The notes beneath the pieces are model-generated. The model worked only from the letters and a program-made list of their open reading frames with translations. It did no database searches and was not told the origin of the DNA. This document shows positions 21,331-32,352 of a stretch of 64,000 nt of DNA, piece after piece; position 1 is the first letter of the stretch; the number at the start of each line of letters is the position of its first letter. The translations under genes and the position numbers were made by a program. Source of the stretch: Pseudomonas ekonensis (GTDB lineage: Bacteria; Pseudomonadota; Gammaproteobacteria; Pseudomonadales; Pseudomonadaceae); assembly GCF_019145435.1 (NCBI RefSeq), contig NZ_JAHSTS010000002.1, positions 1,550,001-1,614,000 on the forward strand. Direction: 5' to 3'.

Positions 21331-22824
21331 ATGAAACCATCGCTAGTCTTGAGAATGGGCCAGCAGCTGACGATGACGCCGCAGCTGCAACAGGCCATCC
21401 GCCTGCTCCAATTGTCGACCCTGGACCTGCAGCAGGAGATCCAGGAGGTCCTGGAATCCAACCCGATGCTCGAGCGCCAGGAAGACGGCGACGACTTCGA
21501 CAATTCCGACCCCATGGCCGACAACGCCGAACAGAAGCCCAACACCGAGATCCAGGAACCGGCCTACCAAGAGACGGCGCCGACGGTGGACAGCCTCGAG
21601 GACGGCGAATGGAGCGAGCGCATCCCCAACGAACTGCCGGTCGACACCGCCTGGGAAGACGTCTACCAGACCAGCGCCAGCAGCCTGCCCGGCAACGATG
21701 ACGACGAGTGGGACTTCACCACCCGCACCTCCGCCGGCGAGAGCCTGCAAAGCCACCTGCTGTGGCAACTCAACCTGGCGCCGATGTCGGACACCGACCG
21801 CCTGATCGCCGTCACCCTGATCGACTGCATCAACAATCAGGGCTACCTCGACGAATCCCTCGAAGAAATCCTCGACGCGTTCGATCCGGAGCTGGACATC
21901 GAGCTCGACGAGATCGAAGCCGTCCTGCACCGCATCCAGCAGTTCGAGCCGGCGGGCATCGGCGCCCGCAACCTCGGCGAATGCCTGCTGCTGCAATTGC
22001 GCCAGCTGCCGGCCAAGACCCCGTGGCTGACGGAGGCCAAACGCCTGGTCACCGACTTCATCGACCTGCTCGGCAGCCGCGACTACAGCCAGCTGATGCG
22101 GCGCATGAAACTCAAGGAAGACGAACTGCGCCAGGTCATCGAGCTGGTGCAGAGCCTCAACCCGCGCCCGGGCTCGCAGATCGAATCGTCCGAGGCCGAG
22201 TACGTGGTGCCGGACGTCATCGTGCGCAAGGACAACGAACGCTGGCTGGTCGAGCTGAACCAGGAATCCGTGCCGCGCCTGCGGGTCAACGCCCAGTACG
22301 CCGGGTTCGTGCGCCGCGCCGACACCAGCGCCGACAACACCTTCATGCGCAACCAGCTGCAAGAGGCGCGCTGGTTCATCAAGAGCCTGCAGAGCCGCAA
22401 CGAGACCCTGATGAAAGTGGCGACCCAGATCGTCGAGCATCAGCGCGGTTTCCTGGAGTACGGCGACGAAGCCATGAAACCCCTGGTGCTGCATGACATC
22501 GCCGAAGCGGTGGGCATGCACGAGTCGACGATTTCCCGGGTGACCACGCAAAAGTTCATGCATACCCCCCGGGGCATTTATGAGCTGAAATACTTTTTCT
22601 CCAGCCACGTCAGCACCTCCGAAGGCGGCGAATGCTCGTCCACGGCGATCCGCGCGATCATCAAGAAACTGGTTGCCGCGGAAAATCAGAAAAAGCCGTT
22701 GAGCGACAGCAAGATCGCTGGTTTACTGGAGGCACAAGGCATTCAGGTGGCTCGCCGCACCGTCGCCAAGTACCGCGAATCCCTCGGGATCGCGCCTTCG
22801 AGCGAACGCAAGCGGTTGATGTAA
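21331..22824 (+). CDS. rpoN: RNA polymerase sigma-54 factor
   Basis: The 497-aa alternative sigma factor that recognises -24/-12 promoters and needs AAA+ activators. It governs nitrogen use, flagella and many other systems in Pseudomonas. Region I is Gln/Leu-rich at the N-terminus ([20 protein letters not shown]), region II is acidic (about residues 50-115), and the RpoN box [10 protein letters not shown] is at 474-483. It is followed by hpf, ptsN, rapZ and ptsO, the conserved rpoN cluster linking sigma-54 to the nitrogen PTS. Confidence 0.98.
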   Translation: MKPSLVLRMGQQLTMTPQLQQAIRLLQLSTLDLQQEIQEVLESNPMLERQEDGDDFDNSDPMADNAEQKPNTEIQEPAYQETAPTVDSLEDGEWSERIPNELPVDTAWEDVYQTSASSLPGNDDDEWDFTTRTSAGESLQSHLLWQLNLAPMSDTDRLIAVTLIDCINNQGYLDESLEEILDAFDPELDIELDEIEAVLHRIQQFEPAGIGARNLGECLLLQLRQLPAKTPWLTEAKRLVTDFIDLLGSRDYSQLMRRMKLKEDELRQVIELVQSLNPRPGSQIESSEAEYVVPDVIVRKDNERWLVELNQESVPRLRVNAQYAGFVRRADTSADNTFMRNQLQEARWFIKSLQSRNETLMKVATQIVEHQRGFLEYGDEAMKPLVLHDIAEAVGMHESTISRVTTQKFMHTPRGIYELKYFFSSHVSTSEGGECSSTAIRAIIKKLVAAENQKKPLSDSKIAGLLEAQGIQVARRTVAKYRESLGIAPSSERKRLM

Positions 22825-22897
22825 GCCACGTTACAGCGTTCCAGTGGCAGGCTATCCCGCCTGCCGCTTTATGCACTGGCAACGAAGGAGAAGCTGT

Positions 22898-23206
22898 ATG
22901 CAAGTCAACATCAGTGGACACCAACTGGAAGTGACCGCCCCTCTGCGCGAGTACGTCGAGTCCAAGCTCAAGAAGATCGAGGGACATTTCGACAAGATCA
23001 CCAACGTTCAGGTGATCATGACCGTCGAGAAGCTCAAACAGAAAATCGAAGCCACGCTGCATGTGCCGGGTAAGGAAGTGGTGGCCAATGCCGAACATGA
23101 CGACATGTACGCAGCCATTGACCTCCTGACCGACAAACTGGATCGCCAACTCAAAACGCATAAGGAAAAGACCCAGAAAGTCCTTCAGGGCGCTACCGGT
23201 CGATAA
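22898..23206 (+). CDS. hpf: Short ribosome hibernation promoting factor
   Basis: A 102-aa HPF/YfiA-family protein that binds the 30S decoding centre and helps form inactive 100S ribosomes in stationary phase. It is the short form, without the C-terminal dimerisation domain. ATG at 22898 follows AAGGAG at a good distance and gives the usual MQVNISGHQLEVT. It lies between rpoN and ptsN. Confidence 0.95.
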   Translation: MQVNISGHQLEVTAPLREYVESKLKKIEGHFDKITNVQVIMTVEKLKQKIEATLHVPGKEVVANAEHDDMYAAIDLLTDKLDRQLKTHKEKTQKVLQGATGR

Positions 23207-23217
23207 CCCCCCACTCC

Positions 23218-23682
23218 ATGATCCGACTTGAAAGTATCCTGACCCCCGGCCGTTCCCTCGTGAACGTGCCGGGCGGCAGCAAAAAGAAAGCCCTCGAACA
23301 AATTGCCAACCTGATCGCCCGGGAAGTGCCGGATCTGGAGATGCAAGATGTCTTCGAGGCACTGGTCGCCCGTGAGAAGCTCGGCTCCACCGGCTTCGGC
23401 AACGGCATCGCCATTCCGCACTGCCGCCTCAAGGGTTGCGAGTCGCCCATCAGTGCGCTGATGCACCTTGAAGCCCCCATCGATTTCGACGCCATCGACG
23501 GCGCCCCGGTCGACCTGCTGTTCGTCCTGCTGGTCCCGGAAGCCGCCACCGATGCGCACCTGGAGCTGCTGCGCCAGATCGCCAGCATGCTCGACCGCAA
23601 GGAAGTACGCGAAAAACTGCGTCGCGCCGCCAGCAACCAAGACTTGTATCAGGTTGTCCTGGACGAGCAGAACGGGCAGTAA
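23218..23682 (+). CDS. ptsN: Nitrogen PTS EIIA-Ntr component PtsN
   Basis: A 154-aa EIIA of the regulatory nitrogen phosphotransferase system. The phosphorylated histidine is His68 ([12 protein letters not shown]). It takes phosphate from PtsP through PtsO and acts by protein contacts on potassium and carbon metabolism. Start ATG at 23218 lies 11 bases after hpf; rapZ follows after 2 bases. Confidence 0.96.
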   Translation: MIRLESILTPGRSLVNVPGGSKKKALEQIANLIAREVPDLEMQDVFEALVAREKLGSTGFGNGIAIPHCRLKGCESPISALMHLEAPIDFDAIDGAPVDLLFVLLVPEAATDAHLELLRQIASMLDRKEVREKLRRAASNQDLYQVVLDEQNGQ

Positions 23683-23684
23683 AC

Positions 23685-24542
23685 ATGCGTCTGATCATCG
23701 TCAGTGGCCGTTCCGGCTCGGGTAAAAGCACCGCACTGGATGTCCTGGAGGACAACGGCTACTACTGCATCGACAACCTGCCGGCCGGCCTGCTGCCGGA
23801 TCTGGCCGAGCGTGCGCTGATCCACACCGAACTGTCGCAACCGCTGGTGGCCGTCTCGATCGATGCGCGCAACCTGCCGAGCCACCTGTCGCGTTTTCCC
23901 GAATTGCTCGAAGAGGTCCGCAGCCGGCATATCCAGTGCGACGTCCTCTACCTGGACGCCGACGAGGAAACCCTGCTCAAGCGCTTCTCGGAAACCCGCC
24001 GGCGCCACCCGCTGAGCAGCGCCAACCGTTCGCTGGCCGAAGCCATCGAGGACGAAACGGCCCTGCTCGGCCCCATCGCCGACCTGGCGGACCTGAAGGT
24101 CAACACCACCAGCCTGAACCTGTACCAATTGCGTGACACCATCAAGCTGCGCCTGCTGAACCAGCCGGAACCCGGTACGGCGTTCCTGGTGGAGTCGTTC
24201 GGTTTCAAACGCGGCATGCCGGTGGATGCCGACCTGGTGTTCGATGTACGCTGCCTGCCCAATCCGTACTGGAAACCTGAACTACGCGCACAGTCCGGCC
24301 TGGACGAGCCGGTGGCCGAATACCTCGCGGCGCAGCCGGAGGTCGAGGAGATGTTCCAGGACATCTACGCCTACCTGCTCAAGTGGCTGCCGCGCTTCGC
24401 CGCCAGCAACCGCGCCTACGTCACCATTGCCATCGGCTGCACCGGCGGGCACCACCGCTCCGTCTACCTGACCGAGCGCCTGGGCCAGGCGTTGCAGAAA
24501 ACCCTGAAGAACGTCCAGGTCCGCCACCGCGACCTCACCTAA
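23685..24542 (+). CDS. rapZ: RNase adapter protein RapZ
   Basis: A 285-aa P-loop protein. The E. coli orthologue binds the small RNA GlmZ and guides RNase E. Walker A is [10 protein letters not shown] at residues 7-16. The conserved C-terminal RNA-binding part ends with [19 protein letters not shown]. Conserved neighbour of ptsN and ptsO; 2 bases after ptsN. Whether a GlmZ-like target exists in Pseudomonas is not evident here. Confidence 0.95.
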   Translation: MRLIIVSGRSGSGKSTALDVLEDNGYYCIDNLPAGLLPDLAERALIHTELSQPLVAVSIDARNLPSHLSRFPELLEEVRSRHIQCDVLYLDADEETLLKRFSETRRRHPLSSANRSLAEAIEDETALLGPIADLADLKVNTTSLNLYQLRDTIKLRLLNQPEPGTAFLVESFGFKRGMPVDADLVFDVRCLPNPYWKPELRAQSGLDEPVAEYLAAQPEVEEMFQDIYAYLLKWLPRFAASNRAYVTIAIGCTGGHHRSVYLTERLGQALQKTLKNVQVRHRDLT

Positions 24543-24557
24543 AGGATCCACACCGCG

Positions 24558-24833
24558 ATGCCTGCTCTGGAAATCGAAATCATCAACAAACTGGGTCTGC
24601 ATGCCCGGGCATCGGCCAAGTTCGTCGGTGTCGCCGGCCAGTTCCCGGATTGCACGATCAGGGTCGGCCGCACGCCGGAGACCACGGTGGACGGCAAGAG
24701 CATCATGGCCATGATGATGCTGGCCGCCGGCAAGGGCACGAAAATCCACCTGAGCACCGAAGGGCATCAAGAGAACGAAGCCATGGATGCGCTGGTGGCG
24801 CTGATCAACAACTACTTCGACGAAGGCGGCTGA
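24558..24833 (+). CDS. ptsO: Nitrogen PTS phosphocarrier protein PtsO (NPr)
   Basis: A 91-aa HPr-like phosphocarrier of the nitrogen PTS. The phosphorylated histidine is His15 (KLGLHARASAKF). It passes phosphate from PtsP to PtsN. Last gene of the rpoN cluster, 15 bases after rapZ, and convergent with the ZIP transporter gene. Confidence 0.95.
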   Translation: MPALEIEIINKLGLHARASAKFVGVAGQFPDCTIRVGRTPETTVDGKSIMAMMMLAAGKGTKIHLSTEGHQENEAMDALVALINNYFDEGG

Positions 24834-24844
24834 GACCGTATTCG

Positions 24845-24872
24845 TCAGGAGGGAGCAAAGGCGCCCTCCTGA
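24845..24872. terminator. Hairpin between convergent ptsO and ZIP genes
   Basis: Arms TCAGGAGGG (24845-24853) and CCCTCCTGA (24864-24872) form a stable stem between two converging stops. There is no T-tract on either strand, so intrinsic termination is only likely. Confidence 0.5.
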
Positions 24873-24875
24873 GGT

Positions 24876-25769
24876 TCAGCCCAACGCCGTATCCATCACC
24901 ATCATCAGACAAAAGCCCACCAGCAGTCCCAGGCTGGCCAGCTTGTCATGGCCGTTGCGCCGCGACTCCGGAATCACTTCGTGGGTCACCACCAGCAGCA
25001 TCGCCCCCGCCGCCAACGCCAACCCCAACGGCAACAGCACCTGCGCCAGGCTGACCAGCCACGCACACAGCAGCGCAAACACCGGCTCCACCAGCCCTGA
25101 GGCGGCACCGATCAGGAACGCCTTCATGCGCGACATCCCCGCCCCGGCCAGCACCAAGGCAATCACCAGCCCTTCCGGCACATCCTGCAAGGCAATGCCC
25201 ATGGCCAGGCTGTCCGCGTCCGGCATGCCGCCGCCGGCCGACACGCCGACGGCCATGCCTTCAGGGATGTTGTGGGCGATGATGGCGAACACGAACAGCC
25301 AGATGCGCGGCGGGATCACCGGATGTTCGACGGTGCCGACCAGCATTTCCGGGGTCGCGCCAGAGACCCGGCGATCCACCAGGTACAGCCCGAACGCACC
25401 GGCCAGGATGCCCAGGCAGATCAGGCCGCTGGCCCCCCACGGTGTCATGCCCAGGCTCTCGGCGGCGGCGATGCCCGGCACGATCAGCGAAAACGCCGTC
25501 GCCGCCAGCATCACGCCGGCGCCGAACCCCAGCAGGGTGTCGCCGAGCGCCTGGGGCATGCGTCGGATCACCAGCACCGGTACCGCCCCCAGCGCCGTGC
25601 CGAGGGCGCAGAGCGCACCACCCTGCAACGCCCGCGATAGCCTCGGCTCGAGATCCAGCCATTCCAGCCCGTGGGCGACCAGCAAGGTCATGCCCGCCAA
25701 CAGCAGCAGCGAGCCGAACGCGTAACGGAACATCCGCCCGCTGCCGATCGCCAGTGTTCCAGTGCCCAT
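24876..25769 (-). CDS. ZIP family metal transporter
   Basis: A 297-aa inner-membrane protein of the ZIP family, which imports divalent metals such as zinc, iron or manganese. Eight membrane segments can be read. The metal-path motifs are in the middle: AHNIPEGMAVGV and the paired LQDVPEGLVIAL. It is the last gene after sodA, with a 30-base gap, in what looks like a Fur-controlled operon. Its place beside a manganese superoxide dismutase suggests manganese uptake, but this is inference. Confidence 0.9.
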   Translation of the reverse strand: MGTGTLAIGSGRMFRYAFGSLLLLAGMTLLVAHGLEWLDLEPRLSRALQGGALCALGTALGAVPVLVIRRMPQALGDTLLGFGAGVMLAATAFSLIVPGIAAAESLGMTPWGASGLICLGILAGAFGLYLVDRRVSGATPEMLVGTVEHPVIPPRIWLFVFAIIAHNIPEGMAVGVSAGGGMPDADSLAMGIALQDVPEGLVIALVLAGAGMSRMKAFLIGAASGLVEPVFALLCAWLVSLAQVLLPLGLALAAGAMLLVVTHEVIPESRRNGHDKLASLGLLVGFCLMMVMDTALG

Positions 25770-25799
25770 AGTCAGCCTTGAATTGTTTTTATCGGGGAC

Positions 25800-26411
25800 T
25801 CAAGCCAGCGCCGCCTGATAGCGCGCAGCGACTTGCGGCCAATTGATCACGTTGTAGAACGCGCTGATGTATTCCGGCCGGCGGTTCTGGTAGCGCAGGT
25901 AGTAGGCGTGCTCCCAGACGTCGAGGCCGAGGATCGGCGTGTTGCCGTTCATCAGCGGGCTGTCCTGGTTGCCACTGCTCTCCACCAGCAGTCTTTTCTC
26001 CGGGGTGACGCTGAGCCAGGCCCAGCCGCTGCCGAAGCGGGACAACGCCGCTTTGGTGAACGCTTCCTTGAAAGCGTCGAGACCGCCCAGTTGCTCGTCG
26101 ATGGCCTTGGCCAGCGCGCCGTCCGGCGCACCGCCGCCGTCGGGCACCATCACTTCCCAGAACAGCGAATGGTTGGCGTGGCCGCCGCCCTGGTTGATCA
26201 CCGCCGTCCGCAGGCTTTCCGGCAGTTGCCGGACGCTGGCGACCAGCCGTTCCACCGGCCAACCGGCGTATTCCGTGCCCTCGACGGCGGCGTTGAGGTT
26301 GTTGATGTAGGTCTGATGATGCTTGGTGTAGTGGATCTCCATGGTCTGCGCGTCGATGTGCGGCTCAAGCGCGTCGTAGGCGTAGGGCAAGGCAGGCAGG
26401 GTAAAAGCCAT
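25800..26411 (-). CDS. sodA: Manganese superoxide dismutase
   Basis: A 203-aa cytoplasmic Fe/Mn-family superoxide dismutase. Metal ligands are His27, His81, Asp164 and His168 (DVWEHAYY). Gln149 in NQDSPLM and the [11 protein letters not shown] stretch are the pattern of manganese enzymes. ATG at 26411 comes one base after the orfX stop, so a 41-residue upstream extension was rejected. In P. aeruginosa the same gene (sodM) is induced under iron limitation from the fagA promoter. Confidence 0.95.
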   Translation of the reverse strand: MAFTLPALPYAYDALEPHIDAQTMEIHYTKHHQTYINNLNAAVEGTEYAGWPVERLVASVRQLPESLRTAVINQGGGHANHSLFWEVMVPDGGGAPDGALAKAIDEQLGGLDAFKEAFTKAALSRFGSGWAWLSVTPEKRLLVESSGNQDSPLMNGNTPILGLDVWEHAYYLRYQNRRPEYISAFYNVINWPQVAARYQAALA

Positions 26412-26412
26412 T

Positions 26413-26853
26413 TCAATGGACTCCATGGTGGTGTGAGGCCGACGGCCGGCGCGCATTGCCGGCGTCCGGATGCAGCAGACGCTGGGTGCGCGGGTATTCG
26501 CCGTGCTCACTGATGAAATTGAGCAGCTCGACATAGGTCTTGCTGCTCTGGCGCAGCGCCGCTTCGCGCAGGGCCGGGCGCAGGCGTGCGTCCTGCATGG
26601 CCTGCAGCAGCCGCTGATGGATGGCGCACAGGTATTCGGCGCTCTCCTCCGGCTGGTTCAGGCGCAGGTGCAGGTCCGCCAGGTTGTGGTGCGAGATGAC
26701 GCAGGCCGCCACCGCTTCGTCGGCGTCCGCCCAGCGCTCGAACAGCACCTGAGCCAGGGCCAGGGCTTGCAGATAGGCTTCGCGGGCATCGATCAGTTCG
26801 CCCAGCATGAAGCAGCGATTGGCCCGTTCGATCGTGCGTTTCCAGTGCTCCAT
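26413..26853 (-). CDS. Conserved protein of unknown function (orfX of the fumC-sodA operon)
   Basis: A 146-aa, probably all-helical protein with no recognisable catalytic motif. Helix-turn-helix repeats resembling TPR units are visible ([22 protein letters not shown], then [23 protein letters not shown]), followed by a histidine-rich end (SHHHGVH). It sits between fumC (26 bases upstream) and sodA (1 base downstream), the position of orfX in the P. aeruginosa fagA-fumC-orfX-sodA operon. A role in metal handling or protein contact is possible but not shown. Confidence 0.8.
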   Translation of the reverse strand: MEHWKRTIERANRCFMLGELIDAREAYLQALALAQVLFERWADADEAVAACVISHHNLADLHLRLNQPEESAEYLCAIHQRLLQAMQDARLRPALREAALRQSSKTYVELLNFISEHGEYPRTQRLLHPDAGNARRPSASHHHGVH

Positions 26854-26879
26854 GGTGAACCTCCAAAGCGGTGCGGCGC

Positions 26880-28256
26880 TTACACGCCGCCGGCGGTGAG
26901 TTTTTCGGGGTTGAGCAACGCTTCCAGTTCGCTGCGCGACAGGTCGGTGTGCTCCAGCGCGACGTCGATCACCGCGCGGCCCTGCTTGTAGGCCTGCTTG
27001 GCGATTTCGGCGGCCTTCTGGTAACCGATGATCGGGTTGAGCGCGGTCACCAGGATAGGGTTGCGCGAGAGCGCTTCCTTGAGGCGCGACTCGTTGACCT
27101 TGAAGCTGGCGATGGCTTTGTCGCCCAGCAGCCGGCTGGCGTTGGCCAGCAGTTCGATACTGTCGAGCAGGTTCTGGGCGATGATCGGCAGCATCACGTT
27201 CAGCTCGAAATTTCCCGACTGGCCGGCGACGGTGATGGCCGCGTCATTGCCGATCACTTGCGCGGCGACCATGGCGGTGGCTTCCGGGATCACCGGGTTG
27301 ACCTTGCCGGGCATGATCGACGAGCCAGGCTGCAAGCCTTCCAGCTCGATCTCACCCAGGCCGGCCAAGGGGCCCGAGTTCATCCAGCGCAGGTCGTTGG
27401 CGATTTTCATCAGCGATACGGCGGTGGCCTTCAGCTGGCCGGAGACGGCGACGGCGGTGTCCTGCGAGCCGATCAGCGCGAACAGATCCTTGCCCGGCGT
27501 GAACTGCACGTGGGTGAGCTGGCTCAGGTGACGGCTGAAACGCCCGGCAAACTCCGGATGCGCGTTGATCCCGGTGCCGACCGCCGTGCCGCCCTGGGCC
27601 AGGGACTGCAGGCTCGGCAACAGATCCTGCAGGTGCCCGACGTTGGCCTTGAGCTGCTGAGCCCAGCCGTTGAGCACCTGGCTCATCCGCACGGGCATGG
27701 CATCCATCAAGTGGGTGCGGCCGGTCTTGACGTGGTGGTGGACCTGAACGGCCTTATGCTCGATCACCTGCACTAGGTGCAGCAGCGCCGGCAGCAGTTG
27801 CTCGTGCAGGGCCAGGGCGGCGCTGACATGGATGGTGGTGGGGATGATGTCGTTGCTGCTCTGGCCGCAGTTGACGTGATCGTTCGGGTTGACCGGCTCG
27901 CCCAGCAGACGGCTGGCCAGGGTCGCGATCACTTCGTTGGCGTTCATGTTGGAACTTGTGCCGGAGCCGGTCTGGAAGACATCCACCGGGAAATGCTGCA
28001 TGAAGTCGCCTTCCAGCAAGCCTTGGGCGGCGTCGCTGATGGCCTTGCCTTGAGCGGCGCTGAGCTGGTTGAGCTCAACGTTGGCCCGGGCGGCGGCGGC
28101 CTTGGCCAGGATCAGCGCCCGGATGAACTGGGTGGGCATCGGCTTGCCGCTGATCGGGAAGTTATCCACCGCCCGCTGGGTCTGCGCGCCGTAGAGCGCG
28201 TCCGCCGGCACCTGCAGTTCGCCCATGCTGTCGCGCTCAATACGTGTCTTGGTCAT
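26880..28256 (-). CDS. fumC: Fumarate hydratase class II
   Basis: A 458-aa iron-independent fumarase that hydrates fumarate to malate in the TCA cycle. The superfamily signature GSSIMPGKVNP is at residues 311-321, and TGSGTSSNMNANEV near 97-109 and the GRTHLMDAMPV stretch (179-189) are active-site segments. It overlaps fagA by 20 bases. Replacing iron-sulfur fumarases by FumC during iron starvation fits the Fur box in front of fagA. Confidence 0.96.
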   Translation of the reverse strand: MTKTRIERDSMGELQVPADALYGAQTQRAVDNFPISGKPMPTQFIRALILAKAAAARANVELNQLSAAQGKAISDAAQGLLEGDFMQHFPVDVFQTGSGTSSNMNANEVIATLASRLLGEPVNPNDHVNCGQSSNDIIPTTIHVSAALALHEQLLPALLHLVQVIEHKAVQVHHHVKTGRTHLMDAMPVRMSQVLNGWAQQLKANVGHLQDLLPSLQSLAQGGTAVGTGINAHPEFAGRFSRHLSQLTHVQFTPGKDLFALIGSQDTAVAVSGQLKATAVSLMKIANDLRWMNSGPLAGLGEIELEGLQPGSSIMPGKVNPVIPEATAMVAAQVIGNDAAITVAGQSGNFELNVMLPIIAQNLLDSIELLANASRLLGDKAIASFKVNESRLKEALSRNPILVTALNPIIGYQKAAEIAKQAYKQGRAVIDVALEHTDLSRSELEALLNPEKLTAGGV

Positions 28257-28644
28257 CGGTGAATCCTTGGACTAGTTCAATGAGGGGAATCGAAGGAAGC
28301 AACTCGCAGGTCGCCAGTTGCCAGGTGAAGCTTTGCCAGCGCTTGAGCCGGCATTTGCACAGGGACAGGCGCTCCATCTCGCGCAGGGGGCGCCAGGCCT
28401 GATCGAGGCACAGGCTGCGCCAGTGCCACGGCAAGGCGATGTCGTTGGCGGTGTCCATCAGCAGACGGAAAGCGGTTTCGGCGATCGTCCAGGGCGACGT
28501 CGTCGTACAGCAGGCCAGGTATCGGCCTTCGGCGAGGTAATGGTCGATCAGGCGCGGTTCGTCCGGATCCATCGCACAGCGGATCTGGCGGCTCATCCAG
28601 CGCCAGCTTTCGAGGTAAGGCTGCTCGTGCAAGGCAGAACTCAT
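28237..28644 (-). CDS. fagA: Fur-associated protein FagA
   Basis: A 135-aa protein of unknown biochemical function, first gene of the fagA-fumC-orfX-sodA operon of Pseudomonas. It is rich in Trp, Leu and Cys, with the cysteine motifs LACCTTT and LCKCRLKRW that could bind metal (inference). ATG at 28644 lies 17 bases from the Fur box, so the gene is positioned for direct iron repression. It overlaps fumC by 20 bases, suggesting translational coupling. Confidence 0.85.
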   Translation of the reverse strand: MSSALHEQPYLESWRWMSRQIRCAMDPDEPRLIDHYLAEGRYLACCTTTSPWTIAETAFRLLMDTANDIALPWHWRSLCLDQAWRPLREMERLSLCKCRLKRWQSFTWQLATCELLPSIPLIELVQGFTDDQDTY

Positions 28645-28660
28645 GATTCCTGGCTCATCC

Positions 28661-28692
28661 GATAATGAGATTTATTATTAGATGATAATGAG
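28661..28692 (-). promoter_or_regulatory. Fur box(es) in front of fagA
   Basis: The sequence at 28661-28679 matches the 19-base Fur consensus GATAATGATAATCATTATC at 15 positions, and a second GATAATGAG starts at 28684, giving the overlapping array usual for strong Fur sites. It lies 17 bases from the fagA start. Repression by Fe-Fur in iron-rich medium follows from family knowledge. Confidence 0.85.
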
Positions 28693-28821
28693 AACCAAAA
28701 CAAGGGCAACCAAATCTCGACGATCCCCTCACCGGTGCCAAAGCGGTCACCCCTTCACACGGGCGATGGCGTCAATGCAGGCGCCGCCAGGCGCTCCGGC
28801 GATCCTGCATTCCGGACACAA

Positions 28822-28858
28822 AAAAAGGCGCGCCACCTTTTGGATGGCGCGCCTTTTT
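28822..28858 (-). terminator. Terminator after pmbA
   Basis: Perfect 14-base arms (AAAAAGGCGCGCCA and complement) with a 9-base loop, 15 bases after the pmbA stop and with T-tracts on both strands. Confidence 0.88.
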
Positions 28859-28873
28859 GCGCAACGGTCGGGC

Positions 28874-30220
28874 TTAGCTGCCCGCGACGGTCATTCGCTC
28901 GATCAGCACCGATCCTGTGCGAATATTGCTGCGAAGTTCCAGATCATTGCCCACTGCGACAATCTGCTTGAACATGTCGCGCAGGTTGCCGGCGATGGTC
29001 ACTTCCTGTACCGCGAACTGGATTTCGCCGTTCTCGACCCAATACCCCGCCGCTCCGCGCGAGTAGTCGCCAGTGACCATGTTCAGGCCGTGGCCCATCA
29101 GTTCGGTGACCAGCAGGCCCCGGCCCATGCGCCGCAGCAGCGCCGCCTGGTCCTCATCGCCATGGGTGACGAACAGGTTGTGCACGCCGCCGGCGTTGGC
29201 GGTGCTCGGCATGCCGAGCTTGCGGCCGGAATAGGTGCCGAGGATGTACGACACCAGCTCGCCCTTTTCGACGAACGGCTTGGCATAGGTCGCCAGCCCG
29301 TCGCCGTCGTAGGCCGCGCTGCCCATGGCGCGCATCAGGTGCGGGCGCTCATCGATGGTCAGCCACTCCGGAAACAGCTTCTGCCCCAGCGAGCCTTCGA
29401 GGAACGACGCCTTGCGGTACAGGCTGCCGCCGGACACCGCCGACAGGAAACTGCCGAACAGACCGCCGGCCAGCTCGGCCGAGAACAGCACCGGCACTTC
29501 GCAGGTCGGCACCGGGCGGGCGCCCAGACGGCTCGCCGCCCGCTGCGCGGCACGCTGGCCGATGCTCACCGGATCCGCCAGCAGACTGCCCTGGCGGTTC
29601 ACGTCATACCAGTAGTCGCGCTGCATCTGGCCGTCGGCCTCGGCGATCATCACGCAACTGAGGCTGTGCCGGGTCGAGGCGTAGCCGCCGACGAAGCCGT
29701 GGCTGTTGCCGTAGACGCGGCAGCCCTGATGGGTGCTCAGCGTCGTGCCGTCGGCGTTCCTGATCCGCGCATCGGCGTCGAACGCCGCCGCCTCGCAGAT
29801 CAGGGCTTTCTCGATGGCCTGCTCGGGGGTGATGTCCCAGGCGTGGAACAGGTCGAAATCCTGCACGTCCCTGGCCATCAGCGCGGCGTCGGCAAGGCCC
29901 GAGGCTTCGTCCTCGGAGGTGTGCCTGGCGATGGCCAGCGCGGCGGCGACGGTTTCGCGGATCGCGTCCGGCCCGGTCGCCGAGGTGCTGGCGGAGCCTT
30001 TGCGCTGGCCGACATACAAGGTGATGCCGAAGCCCTGGTCGCGGTTGAACTCGACCGTCTCGACTTCGCGCTGGCGCACCGACGTCGACAGCCCCTGCTC
30101 GAGCGACACCGCCACTTCGCAGGCGCTGGCCCCCTGGCGCTTGGCTTCGGCGAGGATCTGCTCGACCTGTTCCTGCAGGGCAGGCAATGCCTGCGGGCCG
30201 ACGCTTTCAACTGCACTCAT
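28874..30220 (-). CDS. pmbA: Metalloprotease subunit PmbA (TldE)
   Basis: The 448-aa non-catalytic partner of TldD. The TldD/TldE heterodimer cuts unfolded peptides, matures microcin B17 in E. coli and degrades the CcdA antitoxin. As expected it lacks the HExxxH motif present in TldD. The start at 30220 ([15 protein letters not shown]) is chosen because GGAG lies 6 bases upstream; the GTG at 30232 and ATG at 30226 are poorly placed. It is divergent from yjgA and near tldD. Confidence 0.93.
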   Translation of the reverse strand: MSAVESVGPQALPALQEQVEQILAEAKRQGASACEVAVSLEQGLSTSVRQREVETVEFNRDQGFGITLYVGQRKGSASTSATGPDAIRETVAAALAIARHTSEDEASGLADAALMARDVQDFDLFHAWDITPEQAIEKALICEAAAFDADARIRNADGTTLSTHQGCRVYGNSHGFVGGYASTRHSLSCVMIAEADGQMQRDYWYDVNRQGSLLADPVSIGQRAAQRAASRLGARPVPTCEVPVLFSAELAGGLFGSFLSAVSGGSLYRKASFLEGSLGQKLFPEWLTIDERPHLMRAMGSAAYDGDGLATYAKPFVEKGELVSYILGTYSGRKLGMPSTANAGGVHNLFVTHGDEDQAALLRRMGRGLLVTELMGHGLNMVTGDYSRGAAGYWVENGEIQFAVQEVTIAGNLRDMFKQIVAVGNDLELRSNIRTGSVLIERMTVAGS

Positions 30221-30328
30221 GCTCATCTCCACTCAAATTCTGCTTTCGGCTGGGGCCATCGAGCGACCGGGCCGGACAAGCGGCCCCCGACTGGTTATCA
30301 TGGCGGCGTTTCTTTGCGGACTGCCACC

Positions 30329-30853
30329 ATGGTTGATTCTTACGACGACTCCCTCGATACGGGAGAAAAAAGCAAATCCCAGGTCAAACGCGAGCTGCAT
30401 GCTCTGGTTGACCTCGGCGAGCGCCTCACGACCCTCAAGCCCGACTTGTTGGCCAAACTGCCATTGACCGACCCGTTGCGCCGGGCCCTGGCCGATGCGC
30501 CCAAGCACGTGGCGCACATCGCACGCAAACGGCACCTGCAGTTCATCGGCAAGCTGATGCGCGACCAGGACACCGACGCCATTCTGGTGCTGCTCGACCA
30601 GCTCGACGCCTCCACCCGCCAGTACAACGAGCGTTTCCACAACCTCGAACGCTGGCGCGACCGCCTGATCGGCGGCGACGACGCGGTGCTGGAGAAGTTC
30701 GTCGCCGAATACCCGGAGACCGACCGTCAGCAACTGCGTTCCCTGATCCGTCAGGCCCAGCACGAGGTGGCGCGCAACAAGCCGCCGGCCTCCAGCCGTA
30801 AAATCTTCAAGTACATCCGAGAGCTGGACGAGACCCAACGCGGCCTGCGTTGA
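30329..30853 (+). CDS. yjgA: Ribosome-associated protein YjgA (DUF615)
   Basis: A 174-aa DUF615 protein, a helical factor that associates with late 50S assembly intermediates in E. coli. The basic body ([20 protein letters not shown], then [19 protein letters not shown]) is typical. ATG at 30329 is used; a much longer open frame upstream is antisense to pmbA and is not real. Conserved between pmbA and tldD in Pseudomonas. Confidence 0.92.
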   Translation: MVDSYDDSLDTGEKSKSQVKRELHALVDLGERLTTLKPDLLAKLPLTDPLRRALADAPKHVAHIARKRHLQFIGKLMRDQDTDAILVLLDQLDASTRQYNERFHNLERWRDRLIGGDDAVLEKFVAEYPETDRQQLRSLIRQAQHEVARNKPPASSRKIFKYIRELDETQRGLR

Positions 30854-30863
30854 TCATCGTCAC

Positions 30864-30889
30864 CGGGTGGCCGCCCAAGGCGCCACCCG
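30864..30889. terminator. Hairpin between convergent yjgA and tldD
   Basis: Arms CGGGTGGC (30864-30871) and GCCACCCG (30882-30889) in the 51-base gap between two converging stops; no T-tract is present. Confidence 0.45.
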
Positions 30890-30904
30890 TAGCCCCTTCC
30901 CTTC

Positions 30905-32347
<1,443 letters not shown>

Positions 32348-32352
32348 AGGTT

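Noticed and set aside
24845..24872. Zur or Fur site for the ZIP gene
   Set aside because: The palindrome is a hairpin after the gene stops, not a promoter-side operator, and it is GC-rich unlike those sites.
28682..30328. Long N-terminal extension of yjgA
   Set aside because: The extension is antisense to pmbA. The family start is the ATG at 30329.
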